From a virus, in IMG/VR virus record IMGVR_UViG_3300006802_000540, positions 1 through 24,491 of that record: a DNA stretch of 24,491 nt. The stretch is one strand, 5' to 3'. Within the stretch, counting starts at the first letter, position 1; each line of letters starts with the position of its first letter. Below the pieces are notes generated by a model. It worked only from the letters and a program-made list of their open reading frames with translations. It was not told the origin of the DNA and ran no database searches. Of this stretch, positions 1-7,902 are shown piece after piece. Position numbers and translations under genes: made by a program.

Positions 1-50
1 AAATAAAGCTTCTCGCCCATGTTGTCTATGATAGTACACCGGAGACATTT

Positions 51-596
51 ATGAAAGACAATTTTGATTTTTCTGCTCTAAAAAAGAAGAAGCGTAAGAA
101 CAGTCGTACAAAGGGTAACACTTTTGAAAGAAAAGTTTGTGGGATCTTAAACGAGCACTTCAATACTACAGATTTTAACAGGTCTCCGGGGTCAGGAGCG
201 TTTGCTAACACGCACAAATTACCAGATCACTTAAAAGTTTACGGGGACCTTCTAACCCCTCTTAATTTTAAATATATTATTGAATGTAAGAAAGGTTATA
301 ATAAAGAAGGATTAGGAAGTTTATTTAATAAGAAATCAGATGTTTACAATTTTATCAAACAAGCATCAGATGATGCAAGAAAAATCCAGAAAAAATGGAT
401 AGTAATATTTCAGCAAGACAGAAAAGATACACTTGCTATATTACCTCATAATGATATCTTATCTATTTCCGCTGGAATAAAGTATCACTTTGTAATGTTT
501 GGTGATGATATGGAGGGATGGAATGTTATTATGAAGTTAGAAGACTTACTTAAGTTAACTACTTACGAATTTTGGATCGGCGGGAAGAGCCTTTAG
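51..596 (+). CDS. PD-(D/E)XK-type nuclease, possibly Holliday-junction-resolvase-like
   Basis: This 181-aa protein is the only plus-strand gene. It has a Lys/Arg-rich start (KKKKRK, 11-16), then a layout typical of PD-(D/E)XK nucleases: an early helix glutamate (FERK, E26), an RSPGSG stretch at 44-49, a GD pair with D66, and the E-x-K core E78-C79-K80 in a beta-strand context (YIIECKK). Together E26, D66, E78 and K80 would form the metal-binding and catalytic set. Hjc-like resolvases and small phage endonucleases share this arrangement, so branched-DNA cleavage or host-DNA degradation are both possible, and specificity cannot be read. Start: ATG 51 has GGAG at 41-44, a good spacing. However, the frame is open upstream to base 3, so a longer protein beginning outside the window is not excluded. 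Its last 38 nt overlap the 3' end of the convergent 940-aa gene. Fold call fairly sure, function unsure. Confidence 0.7.
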   Translation: MKDNFDFSALKKKKRKNSRTKGNTFERKVCGILNEHFNTTDFNRSPGSGAFANTHKLPDHLKVYGDLLTPLNFKYIIECKKGYNKEGLGSLFNKKSDVYNFIKQASDDARKIQKKWIVIFQQDRKDTLAILPHNDILSISAGIKYHFVMFGDDMEGWNVIMKLEDLLKLTTYEFWIGGKSL

Positions 597-3381
597 TGTC
601 TGATCCTTGAACATCATAAACGGTACGTCTATGAGACAAAGCACTCATTCCAGCTTTATTAACAACACCAACAGTTTCTCCACCACTTTTTGAATTACCT
701 GTAAACTTAGTTGTAATAGTTAAGCTTGCATCTTGCGTTGGAGCATCAGGGTCACTTCTACTAGCTTCTTTTTCAGTAGAAATTCTTATTCCATCTGCTG
801 TTACAAAAATTTTATGATCTTCGTTAGCTCCTTTTGTTCTTGCCATTCCTATAATTGCCTGAGCAAAATGTTCTAGTATACCATTATGAGAAGCAACACC
901 AACGGTTCTTGACCCATAATTAGTATGTGATATAGGCAGATCATCTATAGATACTCCGAGTTTACTAAACATAGTAGCAGCTAAAACTTCTGCTTCTTCC
1001 ATATTACCACTTCTAATTTTTCTAGCACTAGCTTCATTCATTAAGAAATTTAAAGCTTTTTGAACACATTGAGTTGCATACTCTGGATTTTCTTCATACT
1101 TTGAAGGATTATCAATATCCTTTAGAATATCTCTAAGTCTTCCATACTCTACATCTGTATCATCTTCGGAAGTAAGTCTACTAAAAGTTTCTTCGTCGGT
1201 TGGAATTCCTAGTTCAGAACAAGCTTTTTTTAGCATCCCTGCAACCATTGTTAATTTTTGACCAGTAACTTCTTTACCTCCAATTGTTCTAGTTATTTTT
1301 TCGGCAGTGTCATTTCCTATCTCTACTAATCTAGCACTTCTTCTATTGGATTCTTTTAAAGCCTTTACGATTCTTCTATTTATGTCAGCTTCATTTGCGG
1401 TAGTACCTTCTGGGGTAAATAGCTTACCCAGCCTAGATCTTACAGACCCTAGACGATCTTCAAATTCTTTTTGTGTTAGAGGTACTGCATTTAATTTTTC
1501 TGTTACAAATTTATTGTATTCTTCCATAGCCAGTTTTGCTTCCGGGGAATCAAAACCTTTTTCTAAAGCAGTTATCATAAAATTTGTTTCTATAGTATGA
1601 TGTTGAGATTTGATGGTAGCTAGTTTAGTATTTCCATCGGAATCTAAAGAGTTCTTTATAGAATCTTCCAGCATATAGATTTTAGTTTCTCCATTTGATT
1701 TAGCTTTATTAATCAAATAATCTAAATCAAAACCTCCTCTATCTTCTGGTATTAACCTTTTTAACTCTTCTACATCGTTTATATCAATTTCCTGCAATTT
1801 CATTCCTAGAAAGTCTGCTGCTTCCTTTGCCTTGTTTTCATCTGCATAAAAATATCTAATGTCCTGTCTTCTACCTCCACCTTTTACTTTACCTCCTACA
1901 CCAACTGCATGGTCTGCATTTGCCAGTGCTTTATTAAAGTCTGCAGAGTAGAACATAACCATACCAGCTACTTTATTACATAATTTAACAAACAGATTTT
2001 TTGTTTCTTCTTTTTTTTCTTTCTCAGTTAATTTTTCAAGTTGTTTTAATTGGTCTTTATATTGATCTCCTAATATAGGAGTAAGCTCTGCTATTGCTTG
2101 AGAGATACCCTCAATATACTCAGCAGATCCTAAAGCTGCTTGTTGGTCTACGGCTAAGTTTGCTAACTCTCTAACATTTACAACAAGTGTTTTAACTCTT
2201 TCAGAAAATTCATTGTCTAATTGTTTTATTTTTTCTCCTAAGTTAGCACATCTTTGTGCAAGTATTTTTCTATAATTTTCGTCTTTACATTTTTCTAAAT
2301 CATCTCTAGCATTATTTAACTGAACCCTTGCTACAGTTAATTGTTCTAATATATTACCGAAGACTCCTGAATAAGCATTTGAATATGTTTCTACATCTAG
2401 TGCTTTTAATTCTTGCTTTGAGTCTTTAAATTTTTCTATAGCAAGACCTTCAAAGACTGCTCTGGATATTCCAGCATAAGGTAAAGATATGGCTAGTGAT
2501 TTATCCTCAGAATAAATTAATATTCTATATCTTCCATTTGTGGTAGGGCTTTTTACTATTTTGACGCTATCTTTATATTTTTGTCTATCACTAGCTGTCA
2601 TTTTATCACTTGATAATAATTTTGATAAATGATCAAATACCTGACTGACCATTCTAGCTCGTTCTTCGTCACTAGCTTCTACATATGTTCCATCAGCGAG
2701 TCTTGTTCTTTGTACAGACGCATCCAATATTTTTCTTCTTAAAGAATATTGACCATCTCCAAGGAATCTTTCTATAAATTTTTCAATCCCATCTGACATT
2801 AACCTAATATAGGATTCATCTGTGTTAGTTAAAGCTTTATTTTTTCTTTCTTCCATAACTTTTTTAATTAATCTTTTCGCTCTAGCTAACAATCCTCCGT
2901 CTGAGTTATGAGCTTTTCCTAAATCATCTACTACCCTATTTGCCTCAGTAATAAATAAGCTAACTGGTTGTTGAATAGTAGGATCTATGGCAGCTTCTTG
3001 TTCTTCGGGTTTCTCTTGAGGTGTATCCCCACTCCCATCTCCTTCTGATTTCCATACCCACAAAGTTTTGTTGTTACCTAAATCAACTTTTTGTGGTTTA
3101 TGGATATTAGGTCCGGGAACTACTTGATTAACAATTTCTGGATTTGCTAAAAGATAATTCTGAAGTTCAGCACTTTTATAGCTTTGTAAACCTTTTATGG
3201 TGAATGGAAGTTTATACGATTTTTGATCTGGTAGTTTTCCTTGTGCAGAGTAATTAAATACTGGGGGACCAGTGTTTTCTTTATTAGGATCCTCAGCCTC
3301 CAAAATGGTAGCTTCAAATATACGAAGGTTTCTTTTTGAGTGCTTGCTAAACCATTCCAGTATTTCAACAAAGTAAGACAT
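559..3381 (-). CDS. Large virion-associated protein, candidate head-packaged and ejected protein (unknown function)
   Basis: I do not recognise this 940-aa protein. The N-terminus carries prohead-protease-type sites, (L/I)-x-E followed by Ala: IFE23|A24, ILE28|A29 and ITE146|A147. Between the last two lies an acidic Pro/Gly-rich segment (about 111-135). Residues about 320-460 look helical and coiled-coil-prone. A Gly/basic stretch GGKVKGGGRRQD (about 496-507) is followed by a beta-like segment, and the C-terminus is basic (SSRRSKIRK). In T4 the gene after the tube (gp19) is the portal gp20, but nothing here resembles a portal. The cleavage motifs instead suggest a protein packaged in the prohead core, comparable in role to T4 Alt or the internal proteins; that role is inference. 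It sits just past a terminator, so it needs its own promoter. I see no clear Shine-Dalgarno before ATG 3381, only an AT-rich TATAATAATGT leader. Coding status is secure, role uncertain. Confidence 0.6.
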   Translation of the reverse strand: MSYFVEILEWFSKHSKRNLRIFEATILEAEDPNKENTGPPVFNYSAQGKLPDQKSYKLPFTIKGLQSYKSAELQNYLLANPEIVNQVVPGPNIHKPQKVDLGNNKTLWVWKSEGDGSGDTPQEKPEEQEAAIDPTIQQPVSLFITEANRVVDDLGKAHNSDGGLLARAKRLIKKVMEERKNKALTNTDESYIRLMSDGIEKFIERFLGDGQYSLRRKILDASVQRTRLADGTYVEASDEERARMVSQVFDHLSKLLSSDKMTASDRQKYKDSVKIVKSPTTNGRYRILIYSEDKSLAISLPYAGISRAVFEGLAIEKFKDSKQELKALDVETYSNAYSGVFGNILEQLTVARVQLNNARDDLEKCKDENYRKILAQRCANLGEKIKQLDNEFSERVKTLVVNVRELANLAVDQQAALGSAEYIEGISQAIAELTPILGDQYKDQLKQLEKLTEKEKKEETKNLFVKLCNKVAGMVMFYSADFNKALANADHAVGVGGKVKGGGRRQDIRYFYADENKAKEAADFLGMKLQEIDINDVEELKRLIPEDRGGFDLDYLINKAKSNGETKIYMLEDSIKNSLDSDGNTKLATIKSQHHTIETNFMITALEKGFDSPEAKLAMEEYNKFVTEKLNAVPLTQKEFEDRLGSVRSRLGKLFTPEGTTANEADINRRIVKALKESNRRSARLVEIGNDTAEKITRTIGGKEVTGQKLTMVAGMLKKACSELGIPTDEETFSRLTSEDDTDVEYGRLRDILKDIDNPSKYEENPEYATQCVQKALNFLMNEASARKIRSGNMEEAEVLAATMFSKLGVSIDDLPISHTNYGSRTVGVASHNGILEHFAQAIIGMARTKGANEDHKIFVTADGIRISTEKEASRSDPDAPTQDASLTITTKFTGNSKSGGETVGVVNKAGMSALSHRRTVYDVQGSDTKGSSRRSKIRK

Positions 3382-3393
3382 ACATTATTATAG

Positions 3394-3434
3394 CTATAAA
3401 AAAACAAGCCTACCTTAGATAGATAGGCTTGTTT
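3394..3434 (-). terminator. Intrinsic terminator after the tail tube gene
   Basis: An 11-bp perfect stem pairs 3402-3412 (AAACAAGCCTA) with 3424-3434 (TAGGCTTGTTT) around an 11-nt loop. Read on the minus strand it is followed at once by seven Ts (3404-3398) and more AT. It lies 23 nt past the tube stop codon and upstream of the 940-aa gene, so it closes the neck/tail unit. Confidence 0.85.
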
Positions 3435-3456
3435 AAGGTTAATTAGTTAGTATTAA

Positions 3457-4092
3457 TCAGGTGCTGGGAAATATACCTGCAACGAGATCAACAGAAGTAC
3501 TAGTTGTACTTGGGAACATATCGATTAGATCATATCTAAAGGATACCTCTAATGTGTGGAACTCGTTTTGGCTGTAATTAAATTCAGACATCTTAACTGC
3601 GAAGGGCCAAACACCGATAAAATCTACATAAGCTATTGGTGTCATTGATCCATCATATTGAATTAGTCTTGCTTTTTCAGCCTTGAACGACTTTCTGTCG
3701 CTGGTTCCGTTAGCAATAGGAGATTGATATCCAGTTAGTGGATCATAAGCACATGTTCTAAACCAAGCAAAAAGATTAGCTCCAGCTTGGCTTGTTAGTA
3801 AGTTATCAAATGTAACAACCAGTTCATCCATGTTAGACTTACCGGGATAGAAGAATCTATCGTTAAGTCTGTGGACTTCTATTGGCTCAACTTTTGGACC
3901 AGTAGCAGAAACCTTTTTAGCGGCTACGCTAAGTTGTTGTGCTTTGGTGCTTGGAGAAACACCGTCTGGAAACCAGAATTGAATTTCAAACTGATAAGTT
4001 CTGATCGAATCTAGGCTTGTTGACAACAGGGGTAATCTGTTCCCTGTTGTCTGATTTCTCTCAACTGCTAAACGCTTAGTGGATGTTGCCAT
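3457..4092 (-). CDS. gp19: Tail tube protein (T4 gp19-like)
   Basis: This 211-aa protein forms the stacked hexameric rings of the inner tail tube through which DNA passes. Support: an N-terminal strand RTYQFEIQFWFP, a central beta block (EPIEVHRLNDRFFYPG, then MDELVVTFDNLL), LFAWFRTCAYDPLTG, and a C-terminal segment on the pattern KARLIQYDG...PIAYVDFIGVWPFAV...EFNYSQNEFHTLEVSFRYD. This is the usual tube-protein order with the conserved late W-P and S-F-x-Y-D features. T4 gp19 is 163 aa; the extra length here is mainly the N-terminal 30 residues and a disordered-looking Ser/Thr tail. It follows the sheath gene by 6 nt, the standard sheath-tube pairing. The GGAG used for initiation lies inside the end of the sheath gene. 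A strong terminator follows, so it is the last gene of the neck/tail unit. Confidence 0.88.
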   Translation of the reverse strand: MATSTKRLAVERNQTTGNRLPLLSTSLDSIRTYQFEIQFWFPDGVSPSTKAQQLSVAAKKVSATGPKVEPIEVHRLNDRFFYPGKSNMDELVVTFDNLLTSQAGANLFAWFRTCAYDPLTGYQSPIANGTSDRKSFKAEKARLIQYDGSMTPIAYVDFIGVWPFAVKMSEFNYSQNEFHTLEVSFRYDLIDMFPSTTSTSVDLVAGIFPST

Positions 4093-4098
4093 ATTTTA

Positions 4099-6228
4099 TT
4101 AAGCTCCTATATTAGAGGTATTGTTAGTTAAATTAACCTCAAAGATTATATACTCAGCAGCCTCAACAGGTCTCAATATAATCTTGCACCATAACTCTCT
4201 TCTTGATACCCTTGTTGGAGTATTAATTGTTGAGTCACAGACAACTCTTGATTCAGCTATACCTCTTCTTCCTGCGATATCTCTGAGTAAAGATTCGACA
4301 TTAGTCTTAACTGCATCCCATGTTATTGGATCGTTAGGCTCGAAAACGTAAGCTCTTGTGTTTCTAAGAAGATTCTTTCTGATATAAATCATAAGTCTTC
4401 TTACATTGATTCTGTCTGTAGCAGATGGTAATCTCTTACCAGTCTTTTGTCCGAATATTGTGATACCTTCTGGGAAGAACTTAACCATAGGATTAAGATT
4501 ATTCTCGTAAAGGATATCTCTGTCACCTTGGCTGAGAACCAACTCAGTGTCGAGTGGCTTGGTGAGTCTACCTCTGTTGAATCCTGCTGGAGCAAACCAT
4601 GGGTCACTGATTGAATCTGTGAAAGCCATAGCTCTTATTCCATATATTGCTGGATCCATCCAGACATCTCTTTGAGTGTAGGTATTGAAGATCTGAACGT
4701 GGGGCCAGTAGAGTGCGACATAAGAGCTATTTATAGCTGCTTTTCTATCGCCTACTGTTCCTTTACCATTCATCCAATCTACAGCTTTCTGAGCGGTAGT
4801 TATACCTAAGGGTGGTGCTGTTGCTGCAATGAAGTTCTGACTGGTCTCAGCTAGAGTTATCAGAGCATTTTGAACATTTGCAGTGAATACACCGGGAACC
4901 ATTGCCATTGATATGTTAAGGTTATCATCATCAAGAGCATATATTCCTGTTTTCTCAGCGGCTGTTCCTATTAAAGTAGCAGCCAGTGATGACAGAGCAT
5001 CGGAGGTATCGCCGTCTCCATTCATACCACCTGTAAGATTGTATGTTCCGGGCTTCAGTTTAGCAAATCTACCAAAGGTAGAAGATGTCTCCCAACTTGA
5101 AGGTCCATACCCAGAGTCAGAAATTCTTAATCCAGATGCTTCATTAAATGTATTGTTAAACAATTGTGATAATTTGTTAGCTGGGGATGTTAAAGGAACT
5201 AGTGTTGCTGATGCAGCTTGAGTACCTACAAAATCTCCTTTAATATAATCAGATCTTAATGGAGTATCGTTTTCCGAAGCTTTAATGACTTCTTCTATGA
5301 ATGTATTATCCCCATAGAAACTTACTCTAAACGATTCGTTTGTATAACCTTTGTCATTAACATTAATATTGAACCAAGGTCCAAGAATATTGTCAACTGT
5401 AACACTCACTCCGGTAACTTCGCCAGTTCTTAGCGATCTACCTAAGTTATATCCGGGTCCTCCATAAAGAGCCTCAACTAAATAAGAAGCTTCTGATGTA
5501 TAAAGTTCTAATCCATAACCAGAAGCTGCGCTAGTAATAGTAGCATCTGCGGATCCATTGATTCCTAGGGAAGAAGCATATAAAGAACTATACCCAGTAG
5601 TTATTTGGGTGCCATCAGAGGATACTCCAGCAGTAACCTCTAAAACATATTTTGGTCCAGCATAAGCACCATAAATATACAGGTCACCTTCAGAATCAAT
5701 ATCTGCTGCAACAAGGTCTCCCTTAGCAGTACCGTCACCAAATACAGCTTGAAGGGCTGCAATTGAAGTTGCATACTTTCCTCCATCTGATGAGGTTGCA
5801 GGAACTGTGTATAACTTGTTAAAAATTTCTTCAGTGTCCTCTTTTAATTTAACTAAAAAGTAAGTTGCTGTAGCAGTAGTACTTACTCCAAAATAGTTTT
5901 TCAGAGCAGTGTCAATTTTTACATAAGGACAAGTTGCGATTGGGATTGTGGCACTAGCTTCTATAGATCCACTAGCTGCTCTTACATAATAAATTCTATT
6001 TGTTGTCTCCAGAACTTCTAACGCAGCAAGGAGTCCTTGTCCGTAAAGGTTTTCATTGGGTTCACCGAAAGTTTTTACTAATTGCTCTGGAGTAGTAATT
6101 AGTGTAGCCTTGTTTTCAGGGCCTTTGTCAGCGAAACCTACGATACCAACAATTGAAGAGTCAATAGTGACAGGATAAACTGTTGCATCTACTTCTCTGT
6201 AAGCAATACCGGGGCTATTTAATACCAT
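4099..6228 (-). CDS. gp18: Tail sheath protein (T4 gp18-like)
   Basis: This 709-aa protein is the contractile sheath subunit surrounding the tail tube; T4 gp18 is 659 aa. The N-terminus has the classic sheath opening (NSPGIAYREVD, then GIVGFADKGP and LVKTFGEP), followed by a variable middle of about 350 residues that corresponds to the surface-exposed domains. The conserved C-terminal core includes INVRRLMIYIRKNLL, FEPNDPITWD, NVESLLRDIAGRRGI and a final beta segment RRELWCKIILRPVEAAEYI. This core makes the tube and inter-subunit contacts in gp18. Translation begins at ATG 6228 with AAGGTG just upstream, overlapping the stop of the 58-aa gene. It sits between that gene and the tube gene, as expected for an assembly of equal copy number. 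Identification is confident; the middle domains are not individually assigned. Confidence 0.93.
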   Translation of the reverse strand: MVLNSPGIAYREVDATVYPVTIDSSIVGIVGFADKGPENKATLITTPEQLVKTFGEPNENLYGQGLLAALEVLETTNRIYYVRAASGSIEASATIPIATCPYVKIDTALKNYFGVSTTATATYFLVKLKEDTEEIFNKLYTVPATSSDGGKYATSIAALQAVFGDGTAKGDLVAADIDSEGDLYIYGAYAGPKYVLEVTAGVSSDGTQITTGYSSLYASSLGINGSADATITSAASGYGLELYTSEASYLVEALYGGPGYNLGRSLRTGEVTGVSVTVDNILGPWFNINVNDKGYTNESFRVSFYGDNTFIEEVIKASENDTPLRSDYIKGDFVGTQAASATLVPLTSPANKLSQLFNNTFNEASGLRISDSGYGPSSWETSSTFGRFAKLKPGTYNLTGGMNGDGDTSDALSSLAATLIGTAAEKTGIYALDDDNLNISMAMVPGVFTANVQNALITLAETSQNFIAATAPPLGITTAQKAVDWMNGKGTVGDRKAAINSSYVALYWPHVQIFNTYTQRDVWMDPAIYGIRAMAFTDSISDPWFAPAGFNRGRLTKPLDTELVLSQGDRDILYENNLNPMVKFFPEGITIFGQKTGKRLPSATDRINVRRLMIYIRKNLLRNTRAYVFEPNDPITWDAVKTNVESLLRDIAGRRGIAESRVVCDSTINTPTRVSRRELWCKIILRPVEAAEYIIFEVNLTNNTSNIGA

Positions 6229-6237
6229 TTATTCACC

Positions 6238-6414
6238 TTATGCGTTAGTGAGCTTGATAAGTTTTCTCTTATTAAGAACTAGGATTTGCTCTGTTACTGC
6301 AGAATCCTCGACTACAATTTTCTGTTTTGGCTTGAGCCAAAACGATTGTTGGCCGTTTTCGGCCTTTAAATAAATCTCAAAACCTTGAGTGGTTTCGTTC
6401 TTAATAATCTTCAT
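6238..6414 (-). CDS. Small 58-aa beta-rich protein before the sheath gene
   Basis: This short gene reads as a 58-residue protein starting MKIIKNETTQGFEIYLKA and ending LIKLTNA. ATG 6414 has a strong AGGAG (6420-6424) six bases upstream, and its TAA (6238-6240) abuts the AAGGTG that serves the sheath gene. Alternating hydrophobic strands (FEIYLKA, SFWLKPKQKIVV, ILVLNKRKLIKL) suggest one small beta-barrel or SH3-like unit without a signal or membrane segment. A central LKPKQ element resembles IKPNQ in the 74-aa protein at 8762-8986, so the two may be distantly related; this is weak. Function is unknown. Position between the tail completion protein and the sheath suggests a tail assembly or minor tail role. 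A TATAAATA late-promoter element overlaps its upstream region. Confidence 0.78.
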   Translation of the reverse strand: MKIIKNETTQGFEIYLKAENGQQSFWLKPKQKIVVEDSAVTEQILVLNKRKLIKLTNA

Positions 6415-6424
6415 AACAAACTCC

Positions 6425-6432
6425 TATTTATA
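6425..6432 (-). promoter_or_regulatory. T4-type late promoter element TATAAATA upstream of the 58-aa and sheath genes
   Basis: The minus strand shows a perfect match to the T4 late consensus TATAAATA in the 64-nt gap between gp15-like and the 58-aa gene. It is preceded by an overlapping one-mismatch copy (GATAAATA, 6431-6438). It would boost the 58-aa, sheath and tube genes. If the start lies about 6 nt downstream, as in T4, transcripts from the perfect copy would begin near 6419, past the AGGAG; those from the upstream copy would retain it. Confidence 0.6.
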
Positions 6433-6478
6433 TTTATCTATAATAACTTAATTTTTTACTAAAAATATGGTTATTTTA

Positions 6479-7336
6479 TTAATTAGTAAGCCATGTCATA
6501 GACTGTAACTCTTCTGGAGTGACATACTGTTCGTGGCTGTGGTCTTCCGGGGCATAAGGTCCTTGTTGGGATGTCCCCCCAGCAGCCTGAGCTTCCGATT
6601 CAAATATGCTTGTTATTGCAGACTCTAATTGAGCGGCAGCGGTATCAGTTAATTTTCCACTAACCACTTCTAATTCAAAATTAAGCCTCTCTATTTTCCC
6701 GGTAGATGTGTAAAGAAAAGAAGGTGCTGGGATAGCTGTCTCAACCGTTAAATTTATAGACTTTTGCAGTACTCTATCTTCTTTATCGGATACTTTAACT
6801 TCTGAGTCATCCTCCTCACTTTCTATAAAAGCTTTTATAGAAAACGTTTTACCCACAGTTATGTTTAAATCTGGATTAAACATAGAAAAAATCATTTCTC
6901 TTATTTGATCCAAATCGTTTTTGTAGAAAGACCAAATATTTAAACTATAAGATATACTTATTGGTCTTGGAGGTAAGCTTATTATTCTTATTGCTCTTTG
7001 TATCTTTGGGTGCCAGTATTTCTGATCAATTAAAACCGGGGCATATCTTTGTTTCTTTTCAAATGTTGATGTAGAGTTTTCAGAAACTGTTATAACAGGA
7101 AGCACAACGTTAGCATCATTAAACAATACTGCGACTGCTCTCTCTGCATTTGCATGATAGCATTTAATGTTTATAGATCCGTTGTTACCATCAAAATAAG
7201 TTAAGTTAGAAAACTTGTTTATAAGAAATCTTAAGGTATCTTTGTACAAGAATTGAATATGCTTTTTGGGATCTTTATCAATCTTGTTAAAGATGTCCAA
7301 GGATATATCATTTCTAACTGTGCTTACGGCTCTCAT
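6479..7336 (-). CDS. gp15: Tail completion / sheath stabilisation protein (T4 gp15-like)
   Basis: This 285-aa protein matches T4 gp15 (272 aa), the hexameric ring that caps the head-proximal end of tube and sheath and joins the neck. Shared features run through the middle: a LPVITVSE strand, an aromatic RYAP segment, then PRPISISYSLNIWSFYKNDL followed by QIREMIFSMFNP and a DLNITVG strand. This parallels the P-x-x-I-x-Y-x-L-x-I, D-x-x-Q-I and F-x-P block of gp15. The last 30 residues are a likely flexible tail ending with an H-S-H motif (H266, H268) and an acidic stretch. The start at 7336 overlaps the stop of the preceding gene (ATGA), with GGAGG about 11 nt upstream. Position after gp13- and gp14-like genes and before the sheath repeats T4 order. 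Confidence 0.82.
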   Translation of the reverse strand: MRAVSTVRNDISLDIFNKIDKDPKKHIQFLYKDTLRFLINKFSNLTYFDGNNGSINIKCYHANAERAVAVLFNDANVVLPVITVSENSTSTFEKKQRYAPVLIDQKYWHPKIQRAIRIISLPPRPISISYSLNIWSFYKNDLDQIREMIFSMFNPDLNITVGKTFSIKAFIESEEDDSEVKVSDKEDRVLQKSINLTVETAIPAPSFLYTSTGKIERLNFELEVVSGKLTDTAAAQLESAITSIFESEAQAAGGTSQQGPYAPEDHSHEQYVTPEELQSMTWLTN

Positions 7337-7902
7337 AGATCTATTTTCCCTCCAAGATCATCAGGTCTATTAAGTTTCTTTTGATTTTGTACTTCCTCAG
7401 TATCTCTGAGAAGGTTGCAATAACACAGTAGATGATATACTCCGTATACTTCAAAAGAGTCTTCAGATACTTGATACACTTTGTATTTTATATCTTGAAA
7501 TAAAGGAGCAATAATATCTCCAACAATTACTGATCTACCTAATTTTCTTTCTACATACATTTTGTTGAAAGTAAATATTTGATCGTTTTCTAAACTCAAA
7601 CCAAATTGATTTAAATTTTGCTCGACAGCTTTTGGTTCATAATGAGCAAATACAGTCACTGGCTCTTTTGATATAGTTTTTGATCTAGACTCCATGTAGA
7701 CATCGTCGAATTCGTTTGAAGGATAATATTTGTAAATATTAACCTTAGAACCAGATATCCTTATAGTCTCATCATCGATTAAGTTAAAAAAATCTATGTC
7801 AGGGTTATTTTGATCAAAGAAATTTAATATACTGTCAGAAGGATCTACTTCGACTATTGGAGATTTCTTTGGTGGATTTTTAACTGTGTATTTATCTTTC
7901 AT
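7333..7902 (-). CDS. Neck protein, gp14-like by position and weak similarity
   Basis: This 189-aa protein lies exactly where T4 has gp14 (256 aa), between gp13-like and gp15-like genes, and is coupled to both by 1-nt (TAATG) and 4-nt (ATGA) overlaps. Visible elements are an N-terminal disordered Lys/Pro segment, an IYKYYPSNEFDDVYMES stretch, a FGLSLENDQIFTF strand, and VGDIIAPLFQDIKYKV followed by FEVYGVYHLL. The last part resembles the gp14 pattern in which G-D-x-I is followed by a Q-D loop and a (F/L)-E-V strand. Gp14 joins gp13 in the collar that seals the filled head. The protein is shorter than gp14, so the call depends mostly on synteny. An unrelated head-closure protein is the main alternative. 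Confidence 0.6.
   Translation of the reverse strand: MKDKYTVKNPPKKSPIVEVDPSDSILNFFDQNNPDIDFFNLIDDETIRISGSKVNIYKYYPSNEFDDVYMESRSKTISKEPVTVFAHYEPKAVEQNLNQFGLSLENDQIFTFNKMYVERKLGRSVIVGDIIAPLFQDIKYKVYQVSEDSFEVYGVYHLLCYCNLLRDTEEVQNQKKLNRPDDLGGKIDL

Noticed and set aside
1307-1600. Plus-strand open frame inside the 940-aa gene
   Set aside because: Antisense shadow of a convincing gene, with no ribosome site and no recognisable protein; the same applies to the other short frames opposite large genes.
1840-1895. GGKVKGGGRRQD region of the 940-aa protein as a PD-(D/E)XK nuclease core
   Set aside because: A GGRRxD strand alone is not enough; no properly spaced E-x-K follows that I can defend.
559-3381. 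940-aa protein as the portal (T4 gp20), suggested by its position after the tube gene
   Set aside because: It is far longer than gp20 and shows none of the gp20 segments I can recall, and the coiled and basic regions do not fit a portal.
4728-4735. TATAAATA on the minus strand inside the sheath gene, with further copies at 17380-17387 and 23269-23276
   Set aside because: All lie inside coding sequence, and about three chance copies per strand are expected in AT-rich DNA; not annotated as promoters.
6415-6478. Terminator between the gp15-like and 58-aa genes (AATAAC...GTTATT)
   Set aside because: The stem is only 6 AT-rich pairs with a loop of about 22 nt, too weak to call.
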